Assembly (NCBI RefSeq): GCF_000348785.1
Contig: NC_020520.1
Span: forward strand, 1,984,001 to 2,048,000
Reading direction: 5' to 3'
From: Ilumatobacter coccineus YM16-304
Lineage (GTDB): Bacteria > Actinomycetota > Acidimicrobiia > Acidimicrobiales > Ilumatobacteraceae
DNA: 64,000 nucleotides
Within the stretch, counting starts at the first letter, position 1. Each line of letters opens with the position of its first letter. Positions 29,791 to 37,714 of this stretch are shown piece by piece. The notes under the pieces were generated by a model, which was given only the letters and a program-made list of their open reading frames with translations, searched no databases and was not told the origin of the DNA. The position numbers were made by a program, and so were the translations under genes.

Positions 29791-31034
29791 CGGGAGCCCC
29801 AGCGGCCGTCGACCCCGTCGTGGCCGTGCGGACCGCCGCACTCGACTGGGTCGAGGCACACGGATACCCCACACGTCGCGACGAAGCGTGGCGGTACGCG
29901 CCGCACCGCTCGCTCGACGCGCTGTCGTTCGGTCCGCCGGTCCCGCTCACGGGTGGCGTCCCCGACATCGACGCGATGGTGCCGGCGCTCGACGGACCAC
30001 GCATCGTCATCGTCAACGGCGTGGTCGATCTCGCCCTCTCGACCACCAGCGGTCCTGACGGTCTGCACCTCTCCGCGCTCGCCGACGCACGTCGCGAGCA
30101 TCCCGAAGTCGTCGCTGCGCACTTCGACCTCGACGCCGACCAGATCACCGACGCCTACATGGCGCTCAACCTCGCGTTCGGCGGTGACGGCGCCGTCGTG
30201 CGCATCGCCGACGACGTGCAACTCGACGTGCCGATCCAGATCGTCGACGTCGAGGTCCCCGACGAGTCGCACAACGCGTCGTGCACCGGCGTGGTCATCG
30301 AACTCGGAGCCCGCAGTTCGGCCACGGTCGTCGAGACGCGGATCGGCGCCGGTGACGGCGTCGGTGGCTCCAACATCCGCACCACCATCGACATCGGCGA
30401 GGCGGCGACGCTCGAGCACATCCTGCTCCAGGACGTGCCGTCGAGCCACGTGCACCTCGGCCACGTCGCCGTGCGTCAGGCGGCTGGCAGCACGTTCAAC
30501 GCTCGCTCGTTCAACCTCGGCGCCTCGTACGGCCGTGCCTCGTATGACGTCGACCTCACGGGAGCCGGTGCGCACGCCGACCTCTCCGGACTGTTCTTCG
30601 GCGCCGGCGATCAGGTGCTCGACCAGCAGATCGACGTCATCCACTCGGCCGAGAACTGCACGAGCCGCCAGACGTATCGCGGTGTGCTCGACGATTCGAG
30701 CACCGGCGTGTTCAGCGGCGGCATCGACGTGCGGCCAGGAGCCGACGGCACCGATGCCGAGCAGTCGAACGACAACCTGATCCTCTCCGATCGGGCCGAG
30801 ATCAACACCCAGCCGCGTCTCGAGATCCTCGCCGACGAAGTCGCCTGCAAACACGGCGCGACCGTCGGTCAGCTCGACGACACGGCGATGTACTACCTGC
30901 GAAGCCGCGGCATCGCGGTCGACGAGGCTCGGCGCCTGTTGATCAACGGGTTCGCCGACCAGGTCGTCGACGAGGTCGAGATCGCCGCGGTGCGCTCGTG
31001 GATCATGCGTCGCCTCGGACGTGACGATGTCTGA
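29787..31034 (+). CDS. sufD: Fe-S assembly protein SufD
   Basis: The partner of SufB in the scaffold heterodimer, 415 residues. It opens with AALDWVEAHGYPTRRDEAWRYAPHRSLDAL, the SufD N-terminal helical domain. The beta-helix follows, with FNLGASYGRASYDVDLTGAGAHADLSGLFFG, and the conserved LADEVACKHGATVGQLDDTAMYYLRSRGI contains the invariant Cys-Lys-His. The GTG start at 29787 overlaps the sufC stop. The cysteine desulfurase SufS and the SufU/IscU-type sulfur carrier that usually follow are missing. Confidence 0.96.
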
Positions 31035-31593
31035 TCAGCCGGTCAGCGTCGGCAAGACCAAGGGCTTCACCCTGCCTCGCGATGTCGAGGTCACGGTGGT
31101 GCCCGACGGGCACCGGCGTGTGCTCACCGCCGGCGATCGCGTCACGCTGCAGCAGGCCCTCGGTGCCAACGCCACGGTCACGACCAGCGATGGGGCGATG
31201 GCCAGGCTCTCGCCGGCCGATTCCGTCGAGTTCGGATTCATCGATGCAGCCCTTGCGCCGTCGGCGAACTACAGCGGTCCGTTCAGCGTCGACCAGGTCT
31301 GGGAAGCTGCGACCACGGTGTACGACCCCGAGATTCCGGTCGACATCGTCGAGCTGGGGCTCGTGTATCGGGTCGACACCGAGCAGCTCGACAGCGGCGG
31401 ATGGCGTGTCGAGATCGACATGTCGGTCACAGCGCCGTTCTGTGGCATGGGCGACATCCTGCGTCTCGACCTTCGTGACGCCGTTGCCGCCATTCCCGAC
31501 GTCGAGTCGGTCGAGGTCAACCTCGTGTTCGATCCGCCATGGGATGCCTCGCGCCTCTCCGATGTGGCGCGTCTCGAACTCGGGATGATGTAG
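31027..31593 (+). CDS. sufT: SufT / MIP18-family (DUF59) Fe-S maturation factor
   Basis: A 188-residue SufT of the longer two-part form. Residues 1-80 are a family-specific N-terminal domain (GFTLPRDVEVTVVPDGHRRVLTAGDRVTLQQALGA). The rest is a MIP18/DUF59 domain: VWEAATTVYDPEIPVDIVELGLVYRV, SVTAPFCGMGDILRLDLRDAVAAIPDVESVEVNLVFDPPWD, with the functional Cys in APFCGMG. SufT proteins help mature Fe-S or lipoate-dependent enzymes. The ATG at 31027 overlaps sufD by 8 nt; a GTG two codons earlier is equally possible. It closes the suf operon. Confidence 0.9.
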   Translation: MSDQPVSVGKTKGFTLPRDVEVTVVPDGHRRVLTAGDRVTLQQALGANATVTTSDGAMARLSPADSVEFGFIDAALAPSANYSGPFSVDQVWEAATTVYDPEIPVDIVELGLVYRVDTEQLDSGGWRVEIDMSVTAPFCGMGDILRLDLRDAVAAIPDVESVEVNLVFDPPWDASRLSDVARLELGMM

Positions 31594-31643
31594 CCCCGCT
31601 CGAGTTCGCCGTTGCGCCGGAGCGGCGTGAGCGAATCTCCTCG

Positions 31644-32246
31644 TCAGGCGGAGCGCAGCGCGGCGACCAGGAACGACGAGTCGGCGTCGAACGGTCGGAG
31701 ATCCCACGAGGCCAACCGCAACTCGGTCACGAGCCCTGCTGCCTCGGCGTCGGCGAAGAACTCGTCGAACGGGTATCCGCGGTCGGCGCCGAAGCCGACG
31801 ACCAGCCGCCCGTCGGGTGCCAGGTGGCTGCGCAAGCGACGGAGCACGTCGCGTCGTGTCGCCGGGTCGAGGAACGTCATCACGTTTCCTGCCGACACGA
31901 TGACGTCGAACGGTTCGGCGATCCCGTCGCTCGGCAGATCGAGTGTGGAGAGGTCGCGGGTGAGCCAGGTGACGTCGGGATGGTCTGCTTCGGCGGCGTC
32001 GATCAGTTCGGGGTCGAGGTCGACGCCGACCACCTGATGCCCGAGGGCCATGAGCCGAGCGCCGACTCGTCCCGGCCCGCACCCGGCGTCGAGGATGCGT
32101 GCACCGCGTTCGGCCATCGCATCGATCAGGCGGGCCTCGCCGTCGAGGTCCCGTCCTTCGTCGGCCATCGTCCGGAACCGTTCGATGTACCAGGCCGAGT
32201 GCCCGGGGTTCTCGTCGATCAGCTTCAGCCATCCGTTGTCGCTCAC
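31644..32246 (-). CDS. Class I SAM-dependent methyltransferase
   Basis: A 200-residue methyltransferase with a Rossmann fold. Motif I is ILDAGCGPGRVGARL, motif II the acidic end of HQVVGVDLDPELIDAA, then WLTRDLSTLDLP and FDVIVSAGNVMTFLDPATR. It starts at GTG (32246) with MSDNGWLKLIDENPGHSAWYIERFR, a beginning common to a small actinobacterial group. The substrate is unknown. It converges with sufT (50 nt gap). Confidence 0.85.
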   Translation of the reverse strand: MSDNGWLKLIDENPGHSAWYIERFRTMADEGRDLDGEARLIDAMAERGARILDAGCGPGRVGARLMALGHQVVGVDLDPELIDAAEADHPDVTWLTRDLSTLDLPSDGIAEPFDVIVSAGNVMTFLDPATRRDVLRRLRSHLAPDGRLVVGFGADRGYPFDEFFADAEAAGLVTELRLASWDLRPFDADSSFLVAALRSA

Positions 32247-32370
32247 GCCCGTGACCGTATCGACACGACAGGTCGCTCGCTTCCGTCGTCTTCTTCATCA
32301 TCACGGCGACCATCACCGTCACCGCGGCTCGCCGGTCGTGGTCATCTGCTTCGGTTGTGGTTGCGGTCTA

Positions 32371-32400
32371 TATGATCTTATGAAATCGACAGATCATAAG
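32371..32400. promoter_or_regulatory. AT-rich palindromic operator/promoter before membrane protein gene
   Basis: Two overlapping inverted repeats stand out in an otherwise GC-rich region. TATGATCT (32371-32378) pairs with AGATCATA (32391-32398), and CTTATGA (32377-32383) pairs with TCATAAG (32394-32400). A -10-like TATGAT lies inside. They end 19 nt before the start codon of the gene at 32420, as expected of a repressor site. Confidence 0.5.
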
Positions 32401-32419
32401 GTCAGGAGGCTCGCTGACG

Positions 32420-33550
32420 ATGAGCGAGAGACAGGAGCGCGCGGCGCTCACCCCAGACGAGCGAGCTGCGGCACGGGCGTTCGTGGCCCGCTGCGAGGTG
32501 CGCATCTCGACGTTCCACCGCATCGCGGTCGGCCTGCTCTCGGGTGCCGGTCTGCTCGTCGTGCTGCCCGTGGTGGCCCGCGACTCGATCACCGGCATCC
32601 TTCGCGCACTCGCTGTCGGCGAGTTCACGCTGTCGGATGGACTGCTCGGTGTCATGGTGCTGGCGATCCTCGGCGTGCCTGGCTTCGCGCTGTGGCTGCT
32701 GTTCGCCGACCTGACCCGGTTCTACTTCCATGCGAACCACCTCGGGAGCGGACGCGAGACGTTCACCCCACGGTTCACGTTGACCGCCCTGCGACTGCCC
32801 GGAGACGAACTGGGGCCTTCGGCTGCGGCAGAGCTCGAACGGTCGCGTCGTGCGCCGTGGGTGGTCGAACTGCTCGTCCCGAGCAACGACACGTCGCGGG
32901 CGCGCATCGACCGTCAACTCGACGCGTACAGCGCCACGCAGGCACACGTCCGAGGAGACGACCTCGGGCGGGCCGACGGGCTGTTCGAACTGGCGGCGTC
33001 CCATCCCCGCCCGCTGCTCGACGAGGTCGCGAAGATCGAGTACGGCATGGTGCGGCACGGGCTGCGGCTCAGGAGCATCGTGCTCCGCTACGTGAAGGCG
33101 GTGCTCGCCGTGTTGGCAACAGCGGTCGCCGTGTACTGCGGTGACGCGGTCGTCAGCGGACTCGATTCGTCGGTGGGCCTCGGCGTCACCAACTCGGTGT
33201 GGATGGCGGGCATCGGATTGGTCTGGGCGCCGATCCTCGTCCTCGCGCTCACGTCTCCGGTTCGCTGGATCGAGCAGGCGATGCGCGACGACGGCGCCCC
33301 GTCGACGGCGGTGGCGAGCGATCCCGAACTCACGCACGTCGAGCGGGTCGCGCTGCCGGTCGCTGCCGCCGGTTGGGTCGCCAGCGCCGGGGCGATGTTG
33401 CTCGCCGTCGCCGACGTCGACCTCTCGACCGCAGCGCGTGTCGTCGGCCTGAGCGTCCTCGCCGTGTCGACGGTCGCCATCTTCGTCGCCGTGTCGACCG
33501 GTCGCTTCCGGAGTCTCGTCTCGTCGAAGCGGCCCGTCGCAGGTGCGTAG
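32420..33550 (+). CDS. Multi-pass membrane protein of unknown function
   Basis: A 376-residue protein of no recognised family. Two hydrophobic segments lie near the N-terminus (IAVGLLSGAGLLVVLPVVA, LGVMVLAILGVPGFALWLLFADL). A cytoplasmic-type region of about 110 residues follows, with a notable LVPSNDTSRARIDRQLDAY. Four more segments complete it (VLAVLATAVAVYCGDAVV, SVWMAGIGLVWAPILVLALTS, VALPVAAAGWVASAGAMLLAVADV, VVGLSVLAVSTVAIFVAVS). The ATG has an AGGAGG site 10 nt upstream. It sits directly behind a palindromic AT-rich promoter, so it is probably tightly regulated. Confidence 0.75.
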   Translation: MSERQERAALTPDERAAARAFVARCEVRISTFHRIAVGLLSGAGLLVVLPVVARDSITGILRALAVGEFTLSDGLLGVMVLAILGVPGFALWLLFADLTRFYFHANHLGSGRETFTPRFTLTALRLPGDELGPSAAAELERSRRAPWVVELLVPSNDTSRARIDRQLDAYSATQAHVRGDDLGRADGLFELAASHPRPLLDEVAKIEYGMVRHGLRLRSIVLRYVKAVLAVLATAVAVYCGDAVVSGLDSSVGLGVTNSVWMAGIGLVWAPILVLALTSPVRWIEQAMRDDGAPSTAVASDPELTHVERVALPVAAAGWVASAGAMLLAVADVDLSTAARVVGLSVLAVSTVAIFVAVSTGRFRSLVSSKRPVAGA

Positions 33551-33590
33551 CGCTCCGTGGGGGTGGGGAAGCAGCGACCGGGCCGATGAC

Positions 33591-34607
33591 TCAGTCGTCG
33601 ACGTCGGGCGGTGCTTCGTGGTCCTCGGTGCTCTGTTGGATCGCGGCGATCTCGTCGCCGCCCACGTACACGGTGACCGGTCCGTCTCGCGACACCACGA
33701 ACACGATGCGCTCCTGGTGGTCGAACGAGTAGCGGCGCGCCGCGGCGTGACGTGTGCCGTGCGTCGGATCGAGCACCACGCTGACGTGGCTCTGCGCTGA
33801 CGAGCGGAGATGGGCTTCGATCGCGACCAGATGGCCTGACCGGTTGAGTACCGCGGCGCCGTCGACCTGAGCGAGCAACTGCCGGATCGCCGCACGCTTC
33901 GCCAACTCGCTGAACGACAGGTGAGGGATCGGCGTCGGCGGCCGCAGCGGGTTGAGGCCGGTGACGCCGTCGAGCGAATCGGCATCGAGTGCCCAGACCA
34001 GACAGGCGCCGGCATCGGCGGGGCTCATGGTGTGGACGCAGAAGTCGAGGAGGCTGTCGAGGATCTCACCCGGAGCATTCGGGACGGCATCGAGCACGGC
34101 CCGAGCGAACGGGGCGGCGTAGGGCTTGGCCCACCAACGGGCGCCGTCCCAGATGAACAGTCCGTCCGGACCGATCACACGCACGGTGCCGTTGTCCCGC
34201 CGCTGCACCACCGCAGTCGAGGCGTGATTGCTCTTCTTGCGCAGCCGAACGAGTTCGGCTTCGCGATCGTGGGGCGTGTCGACGAGGAGCAGCGATGCCG
34301 ATTCGCCGTGGCGCAGCACGAAGGAGTGGCGACCGTCGGCCAGGCGACGGAGCACCACGGGTTCGGTGACCTCGGTGGTGGTGAACGTTCCGTCGAAGTC
34401 GGGGGCGTCGATCTCCGGGTCGACGAGCACGGCGCCGTACGCGTGCAACACGCCCTCGTGTAGTGGTGGGAACCTCGCGTAGTCGAGTTCCTCGATGAGC
34501 GAGCGTCGGAGCCCCTGTGCAGCGGGGAGTGCGATGCCGGCGTCGACGAGTTCTTCCCGGAGACGGCGTTGGCGTCGTCTCGTGAGCCGGTCGCGCTTGT
34601 TCGACAT
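33591..34607 (-). CDS. Diadenylate cyclase (DisA_N/DAC) domain protein
   Basis: A 338-residue protein whose C-terminal part (about residues 220-320) matches the DAC domain that makes cyclic-di-AMP from ATP. The DGA motif is in LLAQVDGAAVLNRSGHLVAIEAHL and the RHR-type motif is in THGTRHAAARRYSFDHQERIVFVVSRDGPVTVYVGG. The latter reads G-T-R-H followed by A instead of R, so activity is uncertain. The N-terminal 200 residues are unlike DisA or CdaA and may be a sensor domain (FCVHTMSPADAGACLVWALD lies just before the DAC part). ATG 34607 is used; a GTG five codons earlier is possible. It lies 52 nt downstream of an ArsR-family regulator on the same strand, suggesting an operon. Confidence 0.7.
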   Translation of the reverse strand: MSNKRDRLTRRRQRRLREELVDAGIALPAAQGLRRSLIEELDYARFPPLHEGVLHAYGAVLVDPEIDAPDFDGTFTTTEVTEPVVLRRLADGRHSFVLRHGESASLLLVDTPHDREAELVRLRKKSNHASTAVVQRRDNGTVRVIGPDGLFIWDGARWWAKPYAAPFARAVLDAVPNAPGEILDSLLDFCVHTMSPADAGACLVWALDADSLDGVTGLNPLRPPTPIPHLSFSELAKRAAIRQLLAQVDGAAVLNRSGHLVAIEAHLRSSAQSHVSVVLDPTHGTRHAAARRYSFDHQERIVFVVSRDGPVTVYVGGDEIAAIQQSTEDHEAPPDVDD

Positions 34608-34659
34608 CTCGTTCAGGGTCACCCGCCGTTCCGGCCGGTCGCGCTGGAGTCGTCGGCGG

Positions 34660-35004
34660 TCATCGGCGCTGCTCGTAGCTCACAGCGTCCATGTCGGCGA
34701 GCAGTTCGCCGTCGTTCGCCAGGCGGGTCATGATGATCTGCTTCGCCACGCCGAGTAGTTCGAAGATCTGCGGATCCAGCACCGAGTAGATCATCGACGA
34801 ACCCTGTCGTTCGGCGCCCACGATGCCTGCTCGCCGCATGATCGCGAGCTGTTGCGAGAGGTGCGCCGATTCGACACCGACGTCGGGCTGCATCGCCGAC
34901 ACCGATCGTGGGCCTCCGGCGAGCACTTCGATCACCCGGACCCGTACCGGGTGACCCAGGACCTTGAAGAACTCTGCCTTGGCCCGATACACGGAATCGC
35001 TCAT
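34660..35004 (-). CDS. ArsR-family winged-helix transcriptional regulator
   Basis: A 114-residue regulator: YRAKAEFFKVLGHPVRVRVIEVLAGGPRSVSAMQPDVGVESAHLSQQLAIMRRAGIVGAERQGSSMIYSVLDPQIFELL. The recognition helix is around SAHLSQQLAIMRRAG and the wing around GAERQGSSMIYSV. It has no Cys, so it is not a thiol-type metal sensor. It is followed closely by the diadenylate-cyclase-domain gene. The 68-nt region upstream contains a small palindrome that could be its own operator. Confidence 0.9.
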   Translation of the reverse strand: MSDSVYRAKAEFFKVLGHPVRVRVIEVLAGGPRSVSAMQPDVGVESAHLSQQLAIMRRAGIVGAERQGSSMIYSVLDPQIFELLGVAKQIIMTRLANDGELLADMDAVSYEQRR

Positions 35005-35020
35005 CTGCAGAGATTACAAC

Positions 35021-35037
35021 TTCGACAGATGTTCGAA
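35021..35037. promoter_or_regulatory. Candidate operator upstream of arsR-type gene
   Basis: An inverted repeat TTCGA-N7-TCGAA lies 17 nt upstream of the ArsR-family start, inside a locally AT-richer stretch. It is short, so support is weak. Confidence 0.3.
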
Positions 35038-35072
35038 ACGTCGGGCCCGGCGGGCCGCCGGACGGCGAGCTC

Positions 35073-35567
35073 TCAACGAAGGTCGCGGGGGCGTGTGTCG
35101 GGGACGCCGTCCGGCGATCGAAGGATCCGGTCGGTGATTCGGGCGAGCTGCTGGACCTGAGTGCGCGTGAGCGGATCGAAGACCAGACGGCGGACCTCCT
35201 CGACGTGTCCTGGTGCCGCGGCCGCGAGTGCCTCGAAGCCCGCGTCGGTCAAGGTGGCGAGGGTCGACCGGCCGTCGTCGGGATCGGGGCGACGGGCGAG
35301 CCATCCTGCCTTCTCGAGTCGTGACGTGACCTGCGAGAGGCGGGGGAGCGACCCCTCGGTCAACGCCGAGAGTTCGCTCATGCGGAGGGTTCGCTCGGCG
35401 GTCTGCGACAGTATGACCATGACCTGGTAGTCGAAATGCGTGATGCCGGCGTCGCGTCGGAGCTGTCGGTCGAGAGCGGCCGGGAGTCGGAAGAACACGG
35501 TCATCAGCCCGATCCAGGCTGCGCGCTCCTCGTCATCGAGCCATCGCGTGTCGTCGCCGTCGGTCAT
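35073..35567 (-). CDS. MarR-family transcriptional regulator
   Basis: A 164-residue MarR protein. The N-terminal helix reads DEERAAWIGLMTVFFRLPAALDRQLRRDAGITHFDYQVMVILSQ. The winged helix follows (RTLRMSELSALTEGSLPRLSQVTSRLEKAGWLARRPDPDDGRSTLATLTDAG), where DPDDGR is the canonical wing. The ATG at 35567 is preceded by GGAGAATCAGGAG. It is the last gene of a doxX / extradiol dioxygenase / marR operon. By analogy with MarR systems it probably represses this operon and responds to a phenolic or quinone compound. Confidence 0.92.
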   Translation of the reverse strand: MTDGDDTRWLDDEERAAWIGLMTVFFRLPAALDRQLRRDAGITHFDYQVMVILSQTAERTLRMSELSALTEGSLPRLSQVTSRLEKAGWLARRPDPDDGRSTLATLTDAGFEALAAAAPGHVEEVRRLVFDPLTRTQVQQLARITDRILRSPDGVPDTRPRDLR

Positions 35568-35586
35568 CTCCTGATTCTCCCCGACT

Positions 35587-36408
35587 TCACGCCGCTCGTG
35601 TTGGACCGAAGCGGTATCCGGAGCTCCACAGCCAGCCCATGACGCGTTCTTCGTGATAGTTGCGGTGCCCTGGATCATCACCGGCAGCGCCGATCACGAC
35701 CATGCCGGGGAGAAAGTGTTCCTCGCGCGGGTGGGCGACGCGGGCGAACGGTGCGTCTTCCCACGCGAGCAGGCGCTCGACGCGAGCTTCGGCACTGCTG
35801 TTGACCATCGTCTCGGTCAACCAGGCGTCGAATGCCGCCGATTCGACGGCAACGTTGTTCACCCTCATGTTGTGATAGCTGGGTACTCCGCTGCCGATGA
35901 TGAGGACGTTCTCGTCGCGTAGCGGTGCGAGTGCGCGTCCTGCCGCGAGGTGTTCAGTTGGGTCGAGTCCGGCGCGGAGAGAGAGTTGGAAGACCGGGAT
36001 TTCGGCGTCGGGGAACGCGACGTGCATCGGCGCGTACACGCCGTGATCGAAGCCCCGGGCGTCATCGGTGTGTGCCACGATTCCGGCTGCCGTCAGTAGT
36101 TCGACGACCCGGTCAGCGATCGCCGGCGCCCCGGGTGCCGGATACTGGATCTCGTAGGTGTGCTTCGGAAACCCGTAGTAGTCATAGATCATCGGCGGGT
36201 TCGGCGAGGTCTGGACGGTGAACTCGGGCGCTTCCCAGTGCGCCGACACGACCAGGATCGCCGACGGCTTCGTGCCGATCTCTTCGGGTATCGCTCGGAG
36301 CGAATCGGCGAGACGAGCGAAGTCGACCGGCATGGCCGTGGAGTCGAGCCACGGCCACGGGCCGCCGCCATGGTTGATGAAGTAGGTGGGGAGTTGGTGC
36401 GTGGTCAT
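35587..36408 (-). CDS. Class III extradiol ring-cleavage dioxygenase (4,5-DOPA dioxygenase family)
   Basis: A 273-residue LigB-type dioxygenase of the YgiD/DODA family, which opens catechol-like rings with a single metal ion. Likely metal and catalytic histidines appear in INHGGGPWPW, VVSAHWEAP, GFDHGVYAPM and VAHPREEHFLPGMVVIG. FPDAEIPVFQLSLRAGLDP is also typical. The ATG at 36408 has AGGAGT 7 nt upstream. It lies between doxX and marR in one operon, so it probably detoxifies a catechol or quinone-type compound that the MarR protein senses. The real substrate is unknown. Confidence 0.92.
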   Translation of the reverse strand: MTTHQLPTYFINHGGGPWPWLDSTAMPVDFARLADSLRAIPEEIGTKPSAILVVSAHWEAPEFTVQTSPNPPMIYDYYGFPKHTYEIQYPAPGAPAIADRVVELLTAAGIVAHTDDARGFDHGVYAPMHVAFPDAEIPVFQLSLRAGLDPTEHLAAGRALAPLRDENVLIIGSGVPSYHNMRVNNVAVESAAFDAWLTETMVNSSAEARVERLLAWEDAPFARVAHPREEHFLPGMVVIGAAGDDPGHRNYHEERVMGWLWSSGYRFGPTRAA

Positions 36409-36457
36409 GTGTCGACTCCTGTTCGAGTGCGGTCCGGGATGAACGGAGGGCTGTCGG

Positions 36458-36832
36458 TCAGAACGACTCGGCACCGAAGCGCATGGTGGCGACGAAGACG
36501 GACAGCGCGCCGAGCACGATGGCAGGCACGGCAGCAGCAACGCCGTCGCCTCGACGGATGTGAACGATGGCGGCGCCTGCCATGGTCAGTGCGAGACCGA
36601 CGGCGGCGATTGGAGCGAGGACAGGGGCGATGTCGACCATCGGGGGGAGGATCAGCCCGATGGCGCCGAGGAGTTCGATGGCGCCGATGCCGCGTACTTG
36701 GGCTTCGGAGACGTCGGCGACCCACGGCATCTTCGGAAGCAGGTCAGCTTTCGACGTGGTGAGCTTCATCAGGCCGGCGCCGGCGAAGGCGAAGGCGAGC
36801 AGTCCGGCGATGATCCACAAGGTGAGATTCAT
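36458..36832 (-). CDS. DoxX-family membrane protein
   Basis: A 124-residue protein with four transmembrane segments (LWIIAGLLAFAFAGAGLMKL, VRGIGAIELLGAIGLILPPM, VLAPIAAVGLALTMAGAAIVHI, AVPAIVLGALSVFVATMRF). The FAGAGLMKL and IELLGAIGLILP wording is typical of DoxX. DoxX proteins accompany thiol/quinone redox and dioxygenase genes. The ATG at 36832 gives MNLTLW. It is the first gene of the operon, directly behind the palindrome at 36886-36913. Confidence 0.9.
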   Translation of the reverse strand: MNLTLWIIAGLLAFAFAGAGLMKLTTSKADLLPKMPWVADVSEAQVRGIGAIELLGAIGLILPPMVDIAPVLAPIAAVGLALTMAGAAIVHIRRGDGVAAAVPAIVLGALSVFVATMRFGAESF

Positions 36833-36885
36833 GAGGGTGTTCTTTCTGATCGTCGACCGACGACTGTCGGCCATTGGTTAAACAG

Positions 36886-36913
36886 TGAAGTAAATACTAT
36901 GGGCAATACTTCA
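36886..36913. promoter_or_regulatory. Palindromic operator in the doxX-dioxygenase-marR promoter
   Basis: A perfect 7-bp inverted repeat TGAAGTA (36886-36892) / TACTTCA (36907-36913) encloses a nested AGTA-AATACT / AATACT pattern. It sits in the only strongly AT-rich patch of this region, 54 nt upstream of the doxX start. MarR dimers bind palindromes of about this size, so this is the probable autoregulatory site. Confidence 0.6.
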
Positions 36914-36970
36914 ACATGCAACCAAAATCGGAAAGAAGTCAGATGTCGACGGGGGCGGGGAATCCGCCGG

Positions 36971-37222
36971 TCACTGCCGGAGGCCGCACCGCCAGCACTC
37001 GTCGTGAAGATCGCGAGCACCGAGGTGCACCGCCAGTCGTTTCGGACGGACCAGGCGGGTGGTGCCGTCGGCCGCGGACAGGCGCACCGTGACCGAGTTC
37101 GAACCCGGTCGGCTCTCGATCGACGAGACGGTGCCCGTACTGAGCGCGAATCCTCGATCGTCATCGTCGTGGACGTGCACCTCGGTGCCGACTCGGAGTG
37201 CGTTCCAATAGGCGGCGATCAT
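36971..37222 (-). CDS. Small SH3-like beta-barrel protein with C-terminal CxxC
   Basis: An 83-residue protein, MIAAYWNALRVGTEVHVHDD onward, with alternating hydrophobic/charged strands (GFALSTGTVSSIE, NSVTVRLSAADG, LVRPKRLAVHLG) that look like a small beta-barrel. It ends with ECWRCGLRQ, a CxxC pair. Its ATG overlaps the stop of the preceding small gene (ATGA), which argues strongly that both are real. The function is unknown; a nucleic-acid or metal-binding role is only a guess. Confidence 0.65.
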   Translation of the reverse strand: MIAAYWNALRVGTEVHVHDDDDRGFALSTGTVSSIESRPGSNSVTVRLSAADGTTRLVRPKRLAVHLGARDLHDECWRCGLRQ

Positions 37223-37428
37223 CGTGCGCTGCTCGCTCCGCCCGGCGTGCCGGCGGCCTCGGTGACGCGACGGTCAGACGCTTCGACGTCGGAGCAACCG
37301 GCACACGACCACGGGTCGTGTGCCCCAGCGGGTGGGGCCGCCACCGACATCGGGAAGTGCAGTCGGCAACGAGCGCACTGTCGAAGCGGCGGAGGGGTCG
37401 GTCGGACGAACGGTGTGGGCTCAGACAT
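37219..37428 (-). CDS. Small zinc-ribbon-like protein
   Basis: A 69-residue protein with two CxxC pairs (QCARCRLHFP and SCAGCSD) separated by about 25 residues, suggestive of a zinc ribbon. The ATG at 37428 is preceded by AGGAGA at good spacing. The gene is translationally coupled to the next small gene. No family name can be given. Confidence 0.65.
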   Translation of the reverse strand: MSEPTPFVRPTPPPLRQCARCRLHFPMSVAAPPAGAHDPWSCAGCSDVEASDRRVTEAAGTPGGASSAR

Positions 37429-37488
37429 GGTTCTCTCCTGGGTCGATGGATCGATGTTGCGGCGACTCGCCGATGGGCGAATCGCCTC

Positions 37489-37596
37489 TCAGCGTTCGAG
37501 CGGCTTGGGCGCTGACTTGGCCCGCTTCGCTTCCCGCTTCTCCTTGAGGGTCTTGCCGACCTTCTTGCTGTCTCGACGTTGTGGTGACTTGGCCAT
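37489..37596 (-). CDS. 35-residue highly basic small protein
   Basis: A very short gene: the product begins MAKSPQRRDSKKVGKTLKEK, is 35 residues long and is rich in Lys/Arg with no hydrophobic core. Support comes from GAAGGAG placed 8 nt before the ATG at 37596 and from its position in a run of small same-strand genes, each with its own ribosome-binding site. Similar Lys-rich microproteins occur in actinobacteria. A nucleic-acid-binding role is possible but unproven. Confidence 0.6.
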   Translation of the reverse strand: MAKSPQRRDSKKVGKTLKEKREAKRAKSAPKPLER

Positions 37597-37714
37597 GAGG
37601 TGCTCCTTCGTTGTCGACTCGAGGTCGGGTGACCTGGTCGTTGGTTCGACTGGAACGGGTCGGCGCGTCGGCCGCCCGGGCGACGGCATGCGGGCGTGCC
37701 GGATGCCGTCGAGG

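Noticed and set aside
34660-35004. ArsR-family gene as regulator of the ACR3 arsenite pump
   Set aside because: It is 8 kb away, has no Cys to sense arsenite, and lies in an operon with a diadenylate-cyclase-domain gene instead.
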